A stretch of 64,000 nt of DNA from positions 92,824 to 156,823 of the forward strand of contig JBKJNY010000102.1 of assembly GCA_046593355.1 (NCBI GenBank), read 5' to 3'. Below the pieces are notes generated by a model. That model saw only the letters and a list, made by a program, of their open reading frames with translations. It was not told the DNA's origin and did no database searches. Positions 51,009 through 60,400 of the stretch are shown here, piece after piece (positions within the stretch are counted from its first letter, which is position 1; each line of letters starts with the position of its first letter). This stretch comes from SXOA01 sp046593355 (GTDB lineage Bacteria > Planctomycetota > Planctomycetia > Pirellulales > Pirellulaceae). A program made the translations under genes and the position numbers.

Positions 51009-52259
51009 ATGCCTGTTTTCAGTCGACGAGATTTCCTGAGTTCTTCGCTGGGTGGGCTGGCGGCGATGTCGCTGGGGGGCGAGCCGATGCTCGCCGAAGA
51101 TTCGCCGCCCGGAATCAAAGGCCCCGAGTCCCTCTTTCTCACCTGGCAGACCGACCCCACCACCACGATGACCGTCCAGTGGGTGGGGCCGGAGGGGGCC
51201 GCCGATACCTCCATTCAATTCGCGCCAGTAACTGCCGGCGAGTGGCGGCGTGAAAAGACGATTCTCAGGCCGTTCCCGGACACTGACTTGAAAGTGCATC
51301 GCTGCGAGCTAACGGGGCTGACGCCGGGGACGGAATACAAGTTCCAAATTGGCACGTCTAATCCCCTGTTTCGTTTTCGTACGATGCCGGCGCAGGCGAC
51401 CGATGTGATTCAGTTCGTTTCCGGCGGCGATTGCGGCGTGAACGCGCACGCGGTCGGCACCAACATCATCGCCGCTAAACAAGAGCCGCGGTTTGCCCTG
51501 ATCGGGGGCGACCTGGCGTATGACAACGGCAAGTCCCCGCAGACCTTTCTGGGGTTCCTGAAAAACTACAGCCAGCACATGGTGGACCGGCAGGGGCGGT
51601 TGATTCCCATGATTACCTGCATCGGAAATCATGAGGTGAATGGCGGTTACAAGGCAACAAGAGAGAAATCGCCGCACTACCTGAGCGTCTTCGACGGGTT
51701 GTTTGCGGAGCAGACGTTTGGCGTGCTCGATATTGGCGACTATTTGAGTCTGGTGCTGCTCGACACCGGGCACATTGCGCCGATTGGCGGTGAGCAGGCC
51801 CAGTGGCTGGAAAAGACTCTGGCCGACCGGCAGGAGCGGCCGCATCTGATCGTCGCCAATCACGTTCCGGCCTATCCGTCGTACCGTGCTCCGGAAGGAA
51901 AGCTCGGCTCGCTGGGAACGGGCGAGGAGAATCGCAAACACTGGTCGCCGCTGTTCGAGAAATACAAAGTGGACCTGGTGCTGGAGCATCACGATCACAC
52001 CTTCAAACGCACGCACCCGTTGACCGGCGGTCTCAAGGACAAGAATGGCGTGCTCTATCTCGGTGACGGCTCTTGGGGGCAATTGCGGGCACCCAAGCGA
52101 CCAGAGGAGCGGCCATACCTGGCCGCGGTCAGCCAGGCCTATCACATGACCGTGCATCGGCTGGAGGGGGAGCAGCGGTTTCATGTCGCGCTGGAAGAGT
52201 CCGGCAAAGTCGCCGACGTTTGCACCACCATGAGTAAGCGACCCAGCCGGCGAGGGTGA
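51009..52259 (+). CDS. Tat-exported purple-acid-phosphatase-like metallophosphoesterase
   Basis: 416 residues. The N-terminus SRRDFLSSSLGGLAAM is a twin-arginine signal, so the folded enzyme is exported. A fibronectin III-like domain (about 38-128) precedes the catalytic domain. Metal ligand motifs in order: GGDCG (about 140), GGDLAYDNG (about 168), GNHE (206-209), ANHVPAYPSY and EHHDHTFKR. This matches bacterial purple acid phosphatases, which hydrolyse phosphomonoesters using a binuclear metal site. The DinB-family gene begins inside its stop codon. Confidence 0.92.
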   Translation: MPVFSRRDFLSSSLGGLAAMSLGGEPMLAEDSPPGIKGPESLFLTWQTDPTTTMTVQWVGPEGAADTSIQFAPVTAGEWRREKTILRPFPDTDLKVHRCELTGLTPGTEYKFQIGTSNPLFRFRTMPAQATDVIQFVSGGDCGVNAHAVGTNIIAAKQEPRFALIGGDLAYDNGKSPQTFLGFLKNYSQHMVDRQGRLIPMITCIGNHEVNGGYKATREKSPHYLSVFDGLFAEQTFGVLDIGDYLSLVLLDTGHIAPIGGEQAQWLEKTLADRQERPHLIVANHVPAYPSYRAPEGKLGSLGTGEENRKHWSPLFEKYKVDLVLEHHDHTFKRTHPLTGGLKDKNGVLYLGDGSWGQLRAPKRPEERPYLAAVSQAYHMTVHRLEGEQRFHVALEESGKVADVCTTMSKRPSRRG

Positions 52260-52777
52260 TCGTGCCCATGAATCTGCAGTTTTACATGGACCGCTTATCG
52301 CATACCCCGGCCGTCATCAGCAGCCTGGTGGAAGGCGTGTCGCCGCAACAATCGCGCTGGAAGCCGGCCGCGGACCGGTGGTCGATCCTGGAGGTGGTAA
52401 ACCACTTACACGACGAGGAGTGCGAAGATTTCCGCACTCGGCTGGACGGCATACTGCACCATCCCGGCCAGCCGCTACCGCCGATTGATCCGCCGCGGTG
52501 GGCGATCGAGCGGAAATACAACGAAAGAGACATGCAGGAGTCGCTCGGCCGCTTCCTGGAAGCGCGGCGGATGTCACTGCAATGGCTGCGCGATCTCAAC
52601 AATCCGAACTGGGAGCAATCGCATCAACTTCCGCATGGGCCGATTCAGGCCGGCGACATCCTCGCCTCCTGGGCCGCGCACGATTTTCTGCACGTCCGCC
52701 AACTGTCCAAGCTGCACTGGGAATATCTGAACCGCGAAGCGGCCCCCTTCAAGACCGAATATGCCGGCCCGTGGTAA
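52256..52777 (+). CDS. DinB-family putative metal-dependent protein
   Basis: 173 residues, four-helix DinB/YfiT fold. The metal-binding His residues are in VVNHLHDEECEDF and SWAAHDFLHVRQL, spaced as in the family. The GTG at 52256 overlaps the preceding stop; an ATG at 52268 (MNLQFYMDRL) is a second possible start. DinB proteins bind Ni or Zn and some are thiol-dependent transferases; no substrate is evident. It shares an operon with the metallophosphatase. Confidence 0.85.
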   Translation: MIVPMNLQFYMDRLSHTPAVISSLVEGVSPQQSRWKPAADRWSILEVVNHLHDEECEDFRTRLDGILHHPGQPLPPIDPPRWAIERKYNERDMQESLGRFLEARRMSLQWLRDLNNPNWEQSHQLPHGPIQAGDILASWAAHDFLHVRQLSKLHWEYLNREAAPFKTEYAGPW

Positions 52778-52780
52778 ACC

Positions 52781-53137
52781 CTACTCCATCAGCTCACGGA
52801 GGATCCGGCAGGCGACGTGGTAGGGGCGGTTCTTGAGGTCGCTACGTTTTGAGGCTCGCACGACTTCCACGACGAGAAATGTGAAAGGCGCGGGGCCGAC
52901 GGCCACGACGAGCTGCTTGGTCGCCGGCCTGGTTTCGGCCAGGAAGGAAATGCCGGACTTGGAGACGTCTTTGAACCTCGCCCACCCGAACTCATCCTGC
53001 CGCGGCAGGCGGCTGCCGTCGAAGGGGGCGACCAATTGGAGGCAGCGGTATACATGGCGGCGGCCGTTCCGCTGCTCGGTCAGCGTTTGTCCCGTTTTGG
53101 GGCGCGGGGTCTTGACCGCTAAAGTCTGAACGCTCAT
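52781..53137 (-). CDS. PilZ-domain protein
   Basis: 118 residues. Nearly the whole protein is one PilZ domain: the first c-di-GMP-binding part is RNGRRHVYR (RxxxR) and the second is DVSKSG (D/NxSxxG). The rest forms strands (KQLVVAVGPAPFTFLVVEVV, YHVACRIL). It probably binds cyclic di-GMP and regulates a partner protein. The ATG at 53137 is chosen; a TTG 39 nt upstream is the alternative. It is convergent with the DinB gene and divergent from the redoxin. Confidence 0.82.
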   Translation of the reverse strand: MSVQTLAVKTPRPKTGQTLTEQRNGRRHVYRCLQLVAPFDGSRLPRQDEFGWARFKDVSKSGISFLAETRPATKQLVVAVGPAPFTFLVVEVVRASKRSDLKNRPYHVACRILRELME

Positions 53138-53340
53138 CTTCGATATCTCACCTTGGGGTTCTAGTGTTTGAGCCAAGAAATCCTAGGTCAAGAACATCCG
53201 TGTCGAGTGAAGTTCACCGGTACTGGGGCAATCGCGCGGTAAAACCGGAATAACCCGCATTCGTCCCCGGGGAGTTCCGAGGGTCGAGACGCCCGGATAG
53301 GGCGGATGGAGATGCAAACTTCCTTAGGAAAGGGACGATC

Positions 53341-54111
53341 ATGAACGACCAAATGACGGCACCCGCGGAGAAGCGGCGCTATCCCGGCCGATTGTTTCTT
53401 TGGCTGGGCCTGCTGGCGGCCGTGGCGGGACCGGTGATATACACCCTCCAGGTGCTCAGTAAGTCCTTGCTGGCTCCCTGGTATGTTCCCGTCCTGGCCA
53501 CGCTGGGAGCGCTGCTCATTGCCTGGTCCTTGGTCCTGAGCCGCACCCTCTGGCGGTGGGGAGCCGTAGGGATGGCGACGCTGTTTTCGGGCCTGATCTG
53601 GCTGATGATGCTCGTGGGCTTTGCCATGCCCCCCTACAGCGGCCCGGCGACGGTGGGTCAGGCCTTTCCGAGCTTTGAAACGAAGCTGGCCGGCGGAGGC
53701 TCCTTCGCGCAAGGAGACTTGCGCGGGGACAAGGACACCATCCTGCTCTTTTTCCGTGGGCGGTGGTGACCGGTCTGCATGATCGAGCTAGGTGAGCTCG
53801 AAAGAAATCATGCCGAATTCGAGATGAGAAATGTGCGGGTCGTGGTCGCGTCCCTGGAAGGACAGGACGATGCGAAACTGACGCAGCGGGATTTTCCGCA
53901 CCTGATCGTCGTGGCCGATTCCGAGGGGTCGCTAGTCAAGGCAGTCGAAGTATTGCACCAGGGCGCGGGACCGCAAGGAGTAGATATTGCCGCACCGACT
54001 ACGTTTTTCATCGACAAGCAGGGGACCGTCCGCTCCCTGTTCCGCCCGAAGCAAGTGATCGCGCGGCTGTCAGCGAAGGAAGTTCTCAAAGCAGTGGATG
54101 AGAAGTTGTAG
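53341..54111 (+). CDS. Membrane-anchored redoxin, probable selenoprotein (Sec143)
   Basis: Read straight through an in-frame TGA at 53767-53769, the gene gives 256 residues. Three transmembrane helices (about 17-38, 45-64, 70-95) anchor it. A thioredoxin-fold redoxin domain follows (about 105-256), with the strand TILLFFRGRW, then the TGA, then PVCMIELGELE. In the AhpC/TSA-like family this position is the Cys of the WCPxC motif, so the product is a UxxC with Sec143 and Cys146. The cis-Pro site APTTFFIDKQG and the rest of the fold are intact on the far side. A bacterial SECIS-like hairpin directly follows the TGA. AGGAAAGGG stands 6 nt before the ATG. The redox domain probably reduces peroxides or disulfides at the membrane. 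Confidence 0.85.
53777..53813 (+). promoter_or_regulatory. SECIS-like hairpin downstream of the TGA codon
   Basis: Stem GCATGAT (53777-53783) with ATCATGC (53807-53813); then CGAGCT (53784-53789) with AGCTCG (53795-53800), a six-base bulge AAAGAA on the 3' side and an apical loop AGGTG (53790-53794). The loop Gs lie 21-22 nt after the TGA, within the 16-37 nt seen for bacterial SECIS elements, and an exposed GGU in the loop is the feature recognised by SelB in known cases. Confidence 0.75.
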
Positions 54112-54125
54112 CCCTCAAAGGTCTT

Positions 54126-54175
54126 CGTTCCCACGCTCCGCGTAGGAACGCACTTCTTCGACGCTCCGCGTCCTA
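54126..54175. repeat. Double-hairpin element, family E copy 3
   Basis: Left hairpin GTTCCCAC around GCTCCGC closing on GTAGGAAC; the right unit is CGAC, GCTCCGC, GTCC. The right edge CTA (54173-54175) is the TAG stop of the WD40-cytochrome gene. Confidence 0.85.
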
Positions 54176-57100
54176 CTTCGCTGCCGTCATCGGATCCTGT
54201 TTCGGGGCCTCGAAGCTGCTGACCGGCTGGGCGTTTTCGTTCCAGACCCGGAGGACGCTATCGGCGCCGCCGGCGATAATGATCTTACCGTCGTTGGACG
54301 CGCCGGAGGCGTACATGTAGTCAGCGCCGCCGGGGAAGTCGCGGACGTTGCCGCCGTTGGCCGCGTTGACGAAGCGAACGATCTTGTCGCCGCTACAGAC
54401 GATGATGATGTCCTGATCGCCAACGAAATGGACGGCAGTTACTTCCTTGGTGTAGCCCGCAATGGTACGGGCCTGGTCGCCCGTGCGGGCGTCCCAGACC
54501 TTGATGGCCGCGTCCGCCCCGCTGGAAGCGAGCAGCCGCCCGTCCGCCCGCCAGGAAACGCCGAGGACGTGGTGCGTGTGTCCTTCGAACGAGCGGATGA
54601 ACTTGGCGTCCGCCGCGTTCCAGACTTTCACGAACCGATCCGCCGCGCAGCTCGCCAGGGTCAGGCCGTCGGGCGAGAAATCAAGCCCGAAAACCGTATC
54701 GCTATGCGGCTCCTTGAAGCCTAGCAGCAGTTGGCCATTCTCCACGTTCCAAATCTTGATCTCGCCGCTTCTTGAAGGTTCTCCGCCGCCGCTGGCCAGT
54801 CGTTTGCCGTCGGGGCTGAAGTCGAGGGCCGTGACGCGGTCCACCAGCATTTCGGACGAATCCGGCGTGCCGATGGTCCGCTCCAATTTCCACTCGGTGG
54901 CAAAGTCCCAGACCATGCCGGTATTGTTCGCCGCCAGGCTGATGGCGTTCCCTTCCTTGGTGAAGGCAACCAGCGACAAGGCCGCATTCTGGCCGGTATA
55001 AATATCGACGGGAGCGCCGGTTTCGGCATCCCAGGAGTGGAGGAGTTGATCGTCGCCGACCGTGGCCAGCGTCTGGCCATTCGGCGAGAACGAGACGCTC
55101 TTCAGCGGCTTCTCGCTGTCAACGATGGTCTTCGTGACGACCACCAACTCGGCGTCCCGCTGGACGACCTGGGCTTCAAACGTCTTCACGGTCACATCAA
55201 AAGCGGGAAGGGCTTCCGTTGCCTTCTTCACGGACTCGGCAGCCCGCTCGACGCTGCGCATCGCCGCTTTGAGAGCCCGGTCGGCAGCCATTTTCTCTTC
55301 CACGGCTTTCATGGCAATCGGCGTGACCTGCTTGACCTTCTGGTCTGCCGTGTTGAAGGCGGCTAAAGCGTCCGCAGCTCCCTTGTCGCCGGTCTGCTTA
55401 TTGGTGTCGGCGGTCTTCTTCGCCGTGTCGGCATCGACAGCGGCCTTTTCCTTGACGACTTTCACTTCATCGGCAGCCTTCTTTTTGGCCTCCGCATCCA
55501 CGGAGACCTTTTCGGCAGCAGCGGCGGCATCTTTGAGGCCCTGATTGTTCACGTCCTTGGCCAGTGCTTCCTTGGCCAGGTTGAAGGCAGTCAGCGCCGC
55601 CGTAGCCGCCGTGGCGGCATCTGTAGCCGCCTTGACCGCTTCGTCCTTCCCTTTGTTGGCGGCAACGAGTGCTTCGTTCGCCGTGACCGCAGCGGCATCG
55701 GTGACTTTTTTTGCCTCGTCGGCCTTGGTCTTGTTCACGGTCCCGTCGGCGAGAGCCTTGTCCGCCGCATCCTTGTCGACGACCGGCTGCTTGGCGGCTT
55801 CATCCTTCTTCTTGAACTCGGCATCGGCGGCGGTCTGGGCCTCCGTGGACTTTTTCTGGTTCTCCTCTTCGGCTGTCTTTCGCTTGCCCGCTTCGGTCTG
55901 GTCCGCCTTGGCGAGCTCCACCTGCTTCTTGGCCAGGTTCACCGACCGAGTCGCTTCCCCCACGCGAAGACCGGTGCGGTAGTCCCCCTTCAGATCGACA
56001 ACCAACTGCTGGTTCTCGGCATTCCAGAGCTTGGCGATGTTGTTGGCCCCAACCGAGGCAATCCGCTTGCCGTCGGCCCGAATGGCGATGGCATCCACCG
56101 GAGCGCCGTGGTTCATCTGCTTGACCACGTTGCCGCCGGCGATGTCAATCACGCGGACGACGCCGTCCTTGCAGCCTGTGAGAATCTGCGCCCCTCCTGG
56201 CAATGACACAAGGCTCGTAATCGGCTGGCCGTGGCCGGCGATTTCCTTGACAGGCTTGGGGGGCTCCGTGACGGCGGCAGCGGGGAGCGCCCACAGCCGC
56301 AGATTATTGTCCGCGCCGCCGGTGGCGACTTGAGCGTCGGCCAGGACAAGCGCGACGGCGTTGACCGGTGCGGGCGTTTCCACCGAGGCGATTTGCATCC
56401 CGTCCGCCATATTCCACACGCGGAAAGTTTTGTCCTGCGAGCCGCTGACCACCTTGGCGGCGTCGGCTGTAAAGGTGACGCCGGTTACGGGTCCGGTGTG
56501 GCCGGCCAGCGTCTTAACGATCTGTCCCGTGGCCAAATCATAGACTTTGATTTTGCCGGTCTCTTCGCCGATCGCGGCAAACTTGCCGTCCACGGAAATC
56601 GCGATCGACCGCGGCGGGCCCTCGAGCGCCGCCAGGTCCAGCTTCTTCACATTCTTGGGCTTGCGCCAGAACTTGATCGTGCGAAAGCCGCCGGAGGCGA
56701 GCAGCTCGCCATCGGGACTGAAAGACAGCGACTGGATCAGGTCCAAGTCCGCCACGCCCGCCTGTTTGTAGATTCCTTGCGCCAGGAGTGCCGGATCGGT
56801 CAGCCGGCCGAGCTCGCGTTTGCTGGGAATGTGGTAGAGGAAAATCTGGTTCGCCCGGCCGGCGGCGGCGTACTGGCCATCGGGCGAAATTGCGACCGCG
56901 AAGATCGGGTTCACACCGGGCGGCAGCGGTTGCCAAGCGATGGGTCCGCCGCCACCCTTGACTTCGCCCTTCGCTCCCTGATCGATCCAAAGCTTGATAA
57001 GACCGAGCTCGTCCGGCGTGAGCGCCTTGGCCTTCACATCGTTGTCCGGCGGCGGCATGAAGGGTTCCTTTTGCCGGGCCGCCATCTTCAGAAGCAGGCT

Positions 57101-57385
57101 CTCCGCGCTCTTGCCGGCGACGACGGAGGGCCCTTCGCTGCCCCCCTTGAGGATTGTCAGCGGAGTCTCGAGGACCAGATCGCTCTCCGCCTCCGTGGCG
57201 CTGTGGCAGGCCAGGCAGTTGCGGCGGAAGATCGGCAGGATTTCCTTCTCGTAATCGACCGGCCCTTCATGCTTCACTTCCGTGATGGCGATGGGCTCGG
57301 CCGACGCTTGGCGAGCGGCAAATGCCAGCGGCAAAGCGGCGGCGAATAGGAGTGAGCGGAGGATGGTGCTTCGTGCGATCGACAT
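54173..57385 (-). CDS. WD40-repeat protein with N-terminal cytochrome c domain and long coiled coil
   Basis: 1070 residues with a signal peptide (about 1-29). A planctomycete-type cytochrome domain follows: haem site C57-L-A-C60-H61 with a downstream MPPPDND. Then come WD40 repeats (about 175-470, for example FTADAAKVVSGSQDKTFRVW), an Ala/Lys/Asp-rich coiled coil (about 470-745), and a second WD40 group (about 755-1060). The protein is exported and probably binds partners by propellers, with electron transfer or oxygen chemistry at the haem. Its coil shares NQGLKDAAAAAEK-like sequence with the coil of the next gene. The TAG stop lies in an E element. Confidence 0.92.
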   Translation of the reverse strand: MSIARSTILRSLLFAAALPLAFAARQASAEPIAITEVKHEGPVDYEKEILPIFRRNCLACHSATEAESDLVLETPLTILKGGSEGPSVVAGKSAESLLLKMAARQKEPFMPPPDNDVKAKALTPDELGLIKLWIDQGAKGEVKGGGGPIAWQPLPPGVNPIFAVAISPDGQYAAAGRANQIFLYHIPSKRELGRLTDPALLAQGIYKQAGVADLDLIQSLSFSPDGELLASGGFRTIKFWRKPKNVKKLDLAALEGPPRSIAISVDGKFAAIGEETGKIKVYDLATGQIVKTLAGHTGPVTGVTFTADAAKVVSGSQDKTFRVWNMADGMQIASVETPAPVNAVALVLADAQVATGGADNNLRLWALPAAAVTEPPKPVKEIAGHGQPITSLVSLPGGAQILTGCKDGVVRVIDIAGGNVVKQMNHGAPVDAIAIRADGKRIASVGANNIAKLWNAENQQLVVDLKGDYRTGLRVGEATRSVNLAKKQVELAKADQTEAGKRKTAEEENQKKSTEAQTAADAEFKKKDEAAKQPVVDKDAADKALADGTVNKTKADEAKKVTDAAAVTANEALVAANKGKDEAVKAATDAATAATAALTAFNLAKEALAKDVNNQGLKDAAAAAEKVSVDAEAKKKAADEVKVVKEKAAVDADTAKKTADTNKQTGDKGAADALAAFNTADQKVKQVTPIAMKAVEEKMAADRALKAAMRSVERAAESVKKATEALPAFDVTVKTFEAQVVQRDAELVVVTKTIVDSEKPLKSVSFSPNGQTLATVGDDQLLHSWDAETGAPVDIYTGQNAALSLVAFTKEGNAISLAANNTGMVWDFATEWKLERTIGTPDSSEMLVDRVTALDFSPDGKRLASGGGEPSRSGEIKIWNVENGQLLLGFKEPHSDTVFGLDFSPDGLTLASCAADRFVKVWNAADAKFIRSFEGHTHHVLGVSWRADGRLLASSGADAAIKVWDARTGDQARTIAGYTKEVTAVHFVGDQDIIIVCSGDKIVRFVNAANGGNVRDFPGGADYMYASGASNDGKIIIAGGADSVLRVWNENAQPVSSFEAPKQDPMTAAK

Positions 57386-57423
57386 AGGGATAACCTCGGA
57401 CTGCGAGTTAATTGTTCCAACAA

Positions 57424-57476
57424 AGTACTCCTCACTCTCCGCGTGAGGAATCTTCACGCGGAGCGTGAAGAGTACT
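57424..57476. repeat. Double-hairpin element, family E copy 2
   Basis: AGTACT at both ends. The left hairpin has stem CCTCAC/GTGAGG around TCTCCGC; the right hairpin has stem TTCAC/GTGAA around GCGGAGC. The right-hand stem differs from copy 1 by paired changes. It lies between the WD40 and PPC genes. Confidence 0.93.
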
Positions 57477-57478
57477 AT

Positions 57479-60400
57479 CTACTTCTTAACCTCTTCCACC
57501 TTCACCACCACATTCGTTACGGCCTGCACGTCCACGTTGTTGAACTTCCCCTTGGCCCGGACCACCACGTTGTGGTCCCCCGGCGTGGCGTTGGCGGCAG
57601 CGACGATCTCCAGCTTCCCTTCCGCCTGGCCATTGGGAATGCTCACTTTGGCCGCCGTGAGACCCTGCACGCCTGGCGGCGGCTCGAAGGAAATCTCGAC
57701 GGCATCGGCGAAGGCATAAAGCCGGTTGATGTTGGCGGTGAGAGCCTGCTTCTCTCCCTGCTTGACTGCTCCACCGACCGCTGCGGAGTTGAAAGTAATC
57801 GGCGTGGCGACAATGCGGAGCTTGATCGGCGTGGAAATCAGCGAGAAGTTTACATCCTTCGGTTGGTTGGCCTGCTTGATCGCATTGACCCGCGCGTCGA
57901 ACTGCGGCTTGAACTGGTTGGCCGCGGTGACCTTGTCCGTAGCCGCTTTGAGAGCCGCCTCGGAAGCGACGCGAGCATCCTCCTTGGTCTTGGCGAGCGC
58001 CAGAGCATCCGCGAGCACCTTCTCCGCTTTGACTTGTTCCTCGGCAGCGGCCTTGGCCTGGGCGGCTGCTTCGTCGGAAGCCTTTTGCGCCGCCGCTTGA
58101 GCATCCTTGAGTCCTTGGTTAGCGGCGTCCTTGGCTGCCGCTTCGATGGCCTTGGCCAGATTGTCCGCCGCGACCTTGGCCGCGTCGACTTTCTGTTTAG
58201 CGACAGTCGCCGCGGTGTTCTTGGCCTGCTCTGCCGTCGTGGCGGCAGTCTTGGTGTCCGTGGCTTCTTTCGTAGCCAGATCCTTGGCCGTGGTCGCGGT
58301 CTTCACCACCTCGCCGAAAGCCGTAATCGTTTCGTCGAGCTGCTTCTGCTCGGCCTCGATGGCGACTTGAGCTTCGGGATTGCGAATGTGCTTCTGCTTG
58401 GTGTCCGCCCGCATGTAAAAGGTGTACACGCCCGGCTTGATGTTCGCCTGGTTGATGGCCAGCTCGAACTTCCCCGCTGCCGTGTTACCGTCGAGATTGA
58501 TTTCCTTGGGCTTGATCGGATCGGGCAAGCCGCTGGCGACAAGCTTGAGGGCTTCTTTGTAGTCGCCCCGGCGAGTGACGGTGACGGGAATCTCGATATT
58601 GCCGCCAATCGATGTTTCCCAAATCTTGTCTTCGCCAATCTGCACGAAGGCCGGCTGCAAGTCCTTGTCGATGATCGCGAGTTGGAACGATCGCGTCAGC
58701 TGGAATTCGGGGTTCTGCACCTGGCGGTTCGCCGTCCCCCACACAATCTGGGCATAGCGGGCCTCGCGAACCACTTCCTTGCCGGCGATCAGAGCCTTGC
58801 CAACAATCTTGATCGGTCCTGCCGCGGCAACGGCTGCTTCGGCCGCGCTGAAGACGAGCACGGCGGTATTCACATCTCCGCCAACGATCGCGCCCGGGCA
58901 GGTGACACCGGCGGGCAAACCTTCCACGGTGATGGCGATGTCCCCGGTGAATTCATCGCGGCGGTCGATCAGCACACCTACCGCCGTCGTCCCCCCTTTG
59001 CGAACCACATTGGGAAGCAGCGGAGTGTTTTGGTTCTGCTGCGGATTCCCCGGAACAATCGCCTGGGCCAACATGCGGAAGTCGGGCTCGGCCGCGTGAA
59101 TCATCAGGCGGTAGACAAACGACGGATTCTTCCGCCCGCTGCCGACCTGATCCCTGAGGAAGAGACGGTAGGTGCCGTCCTCGGGGACCGAGAACTTGAA
59201 GGAGGGATCGTCCGTGCTGGTGTCGAAATCGGTGCCGATCTTGGCCTGCCGCTCTTGCGTGTCATCGACCTGGGTAATGTCGCTGACGACCTCTTCCCCT
59301 TTTTCGTTCTTGGTCACGCGGTACAAGGCGAAGAACGGGTCGCTCTCCAGGCCCAGCTGATGCGAGGCAACCTCGATGAACCAATTCTCACCCTTTTTGG
59401 CGTCAAACTGCACCCAGTCCCCATCCCGCTGCGGACTGAATTGGCCGACGTATTCGCAGGGGAGCGTGATCTTCTGCGCCTGGGCCGGAAGATCGTTCGG
59501 CTCCGCCTCGACGATGACCGCTCCGCGGGCGAAATACACGGTGACGGGATTGGCCGGGCCCGCGGGAGTGGGAAGACGATACTCAATTCCATCTTGCCAG
59601 GCGCTGCGCACCGGCGTGGTGGAGCTGGACGCCAGTGAAGCCTTGGCCACTTCATCGGCCGGCATTTGAATATTGACGACAAGCTTCTGCAAAGCCGCCC
59701 CACCGATGGTCAGACCGTCCGCGGGTTGGCCGCCGGGCAGGTTGCGCCCGTAGATCGTGAACGGATTGTTGGAGCCCGCCGGAGCCGACGGCGGAAATAC
59801 AAAATCCACATAGGCCGACGGCGTGACGCTGAGACGATAAAAGTAGTCCGGCCCGCCACCATATACATTGTCAAAGACTTTGAGCACGTAAAAACCTTCT
59901 GCGGGCGCGGTGAAGTCGAGCACCGGATCACTGCCGATGGTGTCCTTGGCCCGGACCAGTTCCTTGCCGGCTGGATTCATCAGCACCATCGTCGCGTTCA
60001 GCCGCGATTGAATCCGCTGGGCCGAGCAGTCGATGATTACCCGCTCCCCCGCCTTCAGCGGCACTTTGAGATGGTCATACGTATTCGCATCGACTCGCCC
60101 GCTGAACACGCTGCCAACCGGCACATCCACCGCCTTGTCCGGCGCGCCGTTCGTGCCCGCATCGATTAACTCATTCAAGGCGCTGACGGTGAAGACTCGT
60201 GGATTCGACTGCCCGAAGCGGCCTACCGTGCGAACCTCGTACGCTTCCGGCGGAACGTCGGCGGCAATCGTCACGGTGAACGCGCCGGCCACCGGCTTGG
60301 CCACCTTTTCCAGCTCCGTGGACATGGTCATCTTGCCCACGGCGGTAATGCCCGGATGACTGAATATGAGCTTGCCGGCATCGTCCTGGTCCAGCCCCGC

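Noticed and set aside
53341..53769. Two separate genes, a membrane protein ending at 53769 and a redoxin fragment from 53779
   Set aside because: The second part would start in the middle of a thioredoxin fold, directly after its active-site residue, in the same frame and with no ribosome-binding site. One gene with a recoded TGA explains everything.
57443..59638. Long plus-strand frame of 731 codons
   Set aside because: It is antisense to the PPC-domain gene, has no family motif and is rich in Arg, Gly, His and Leu, as expected for a shadow of a GC-rich gene. The same applies to the frames at 43933-45615, 3358-4449 and 33419-34561.
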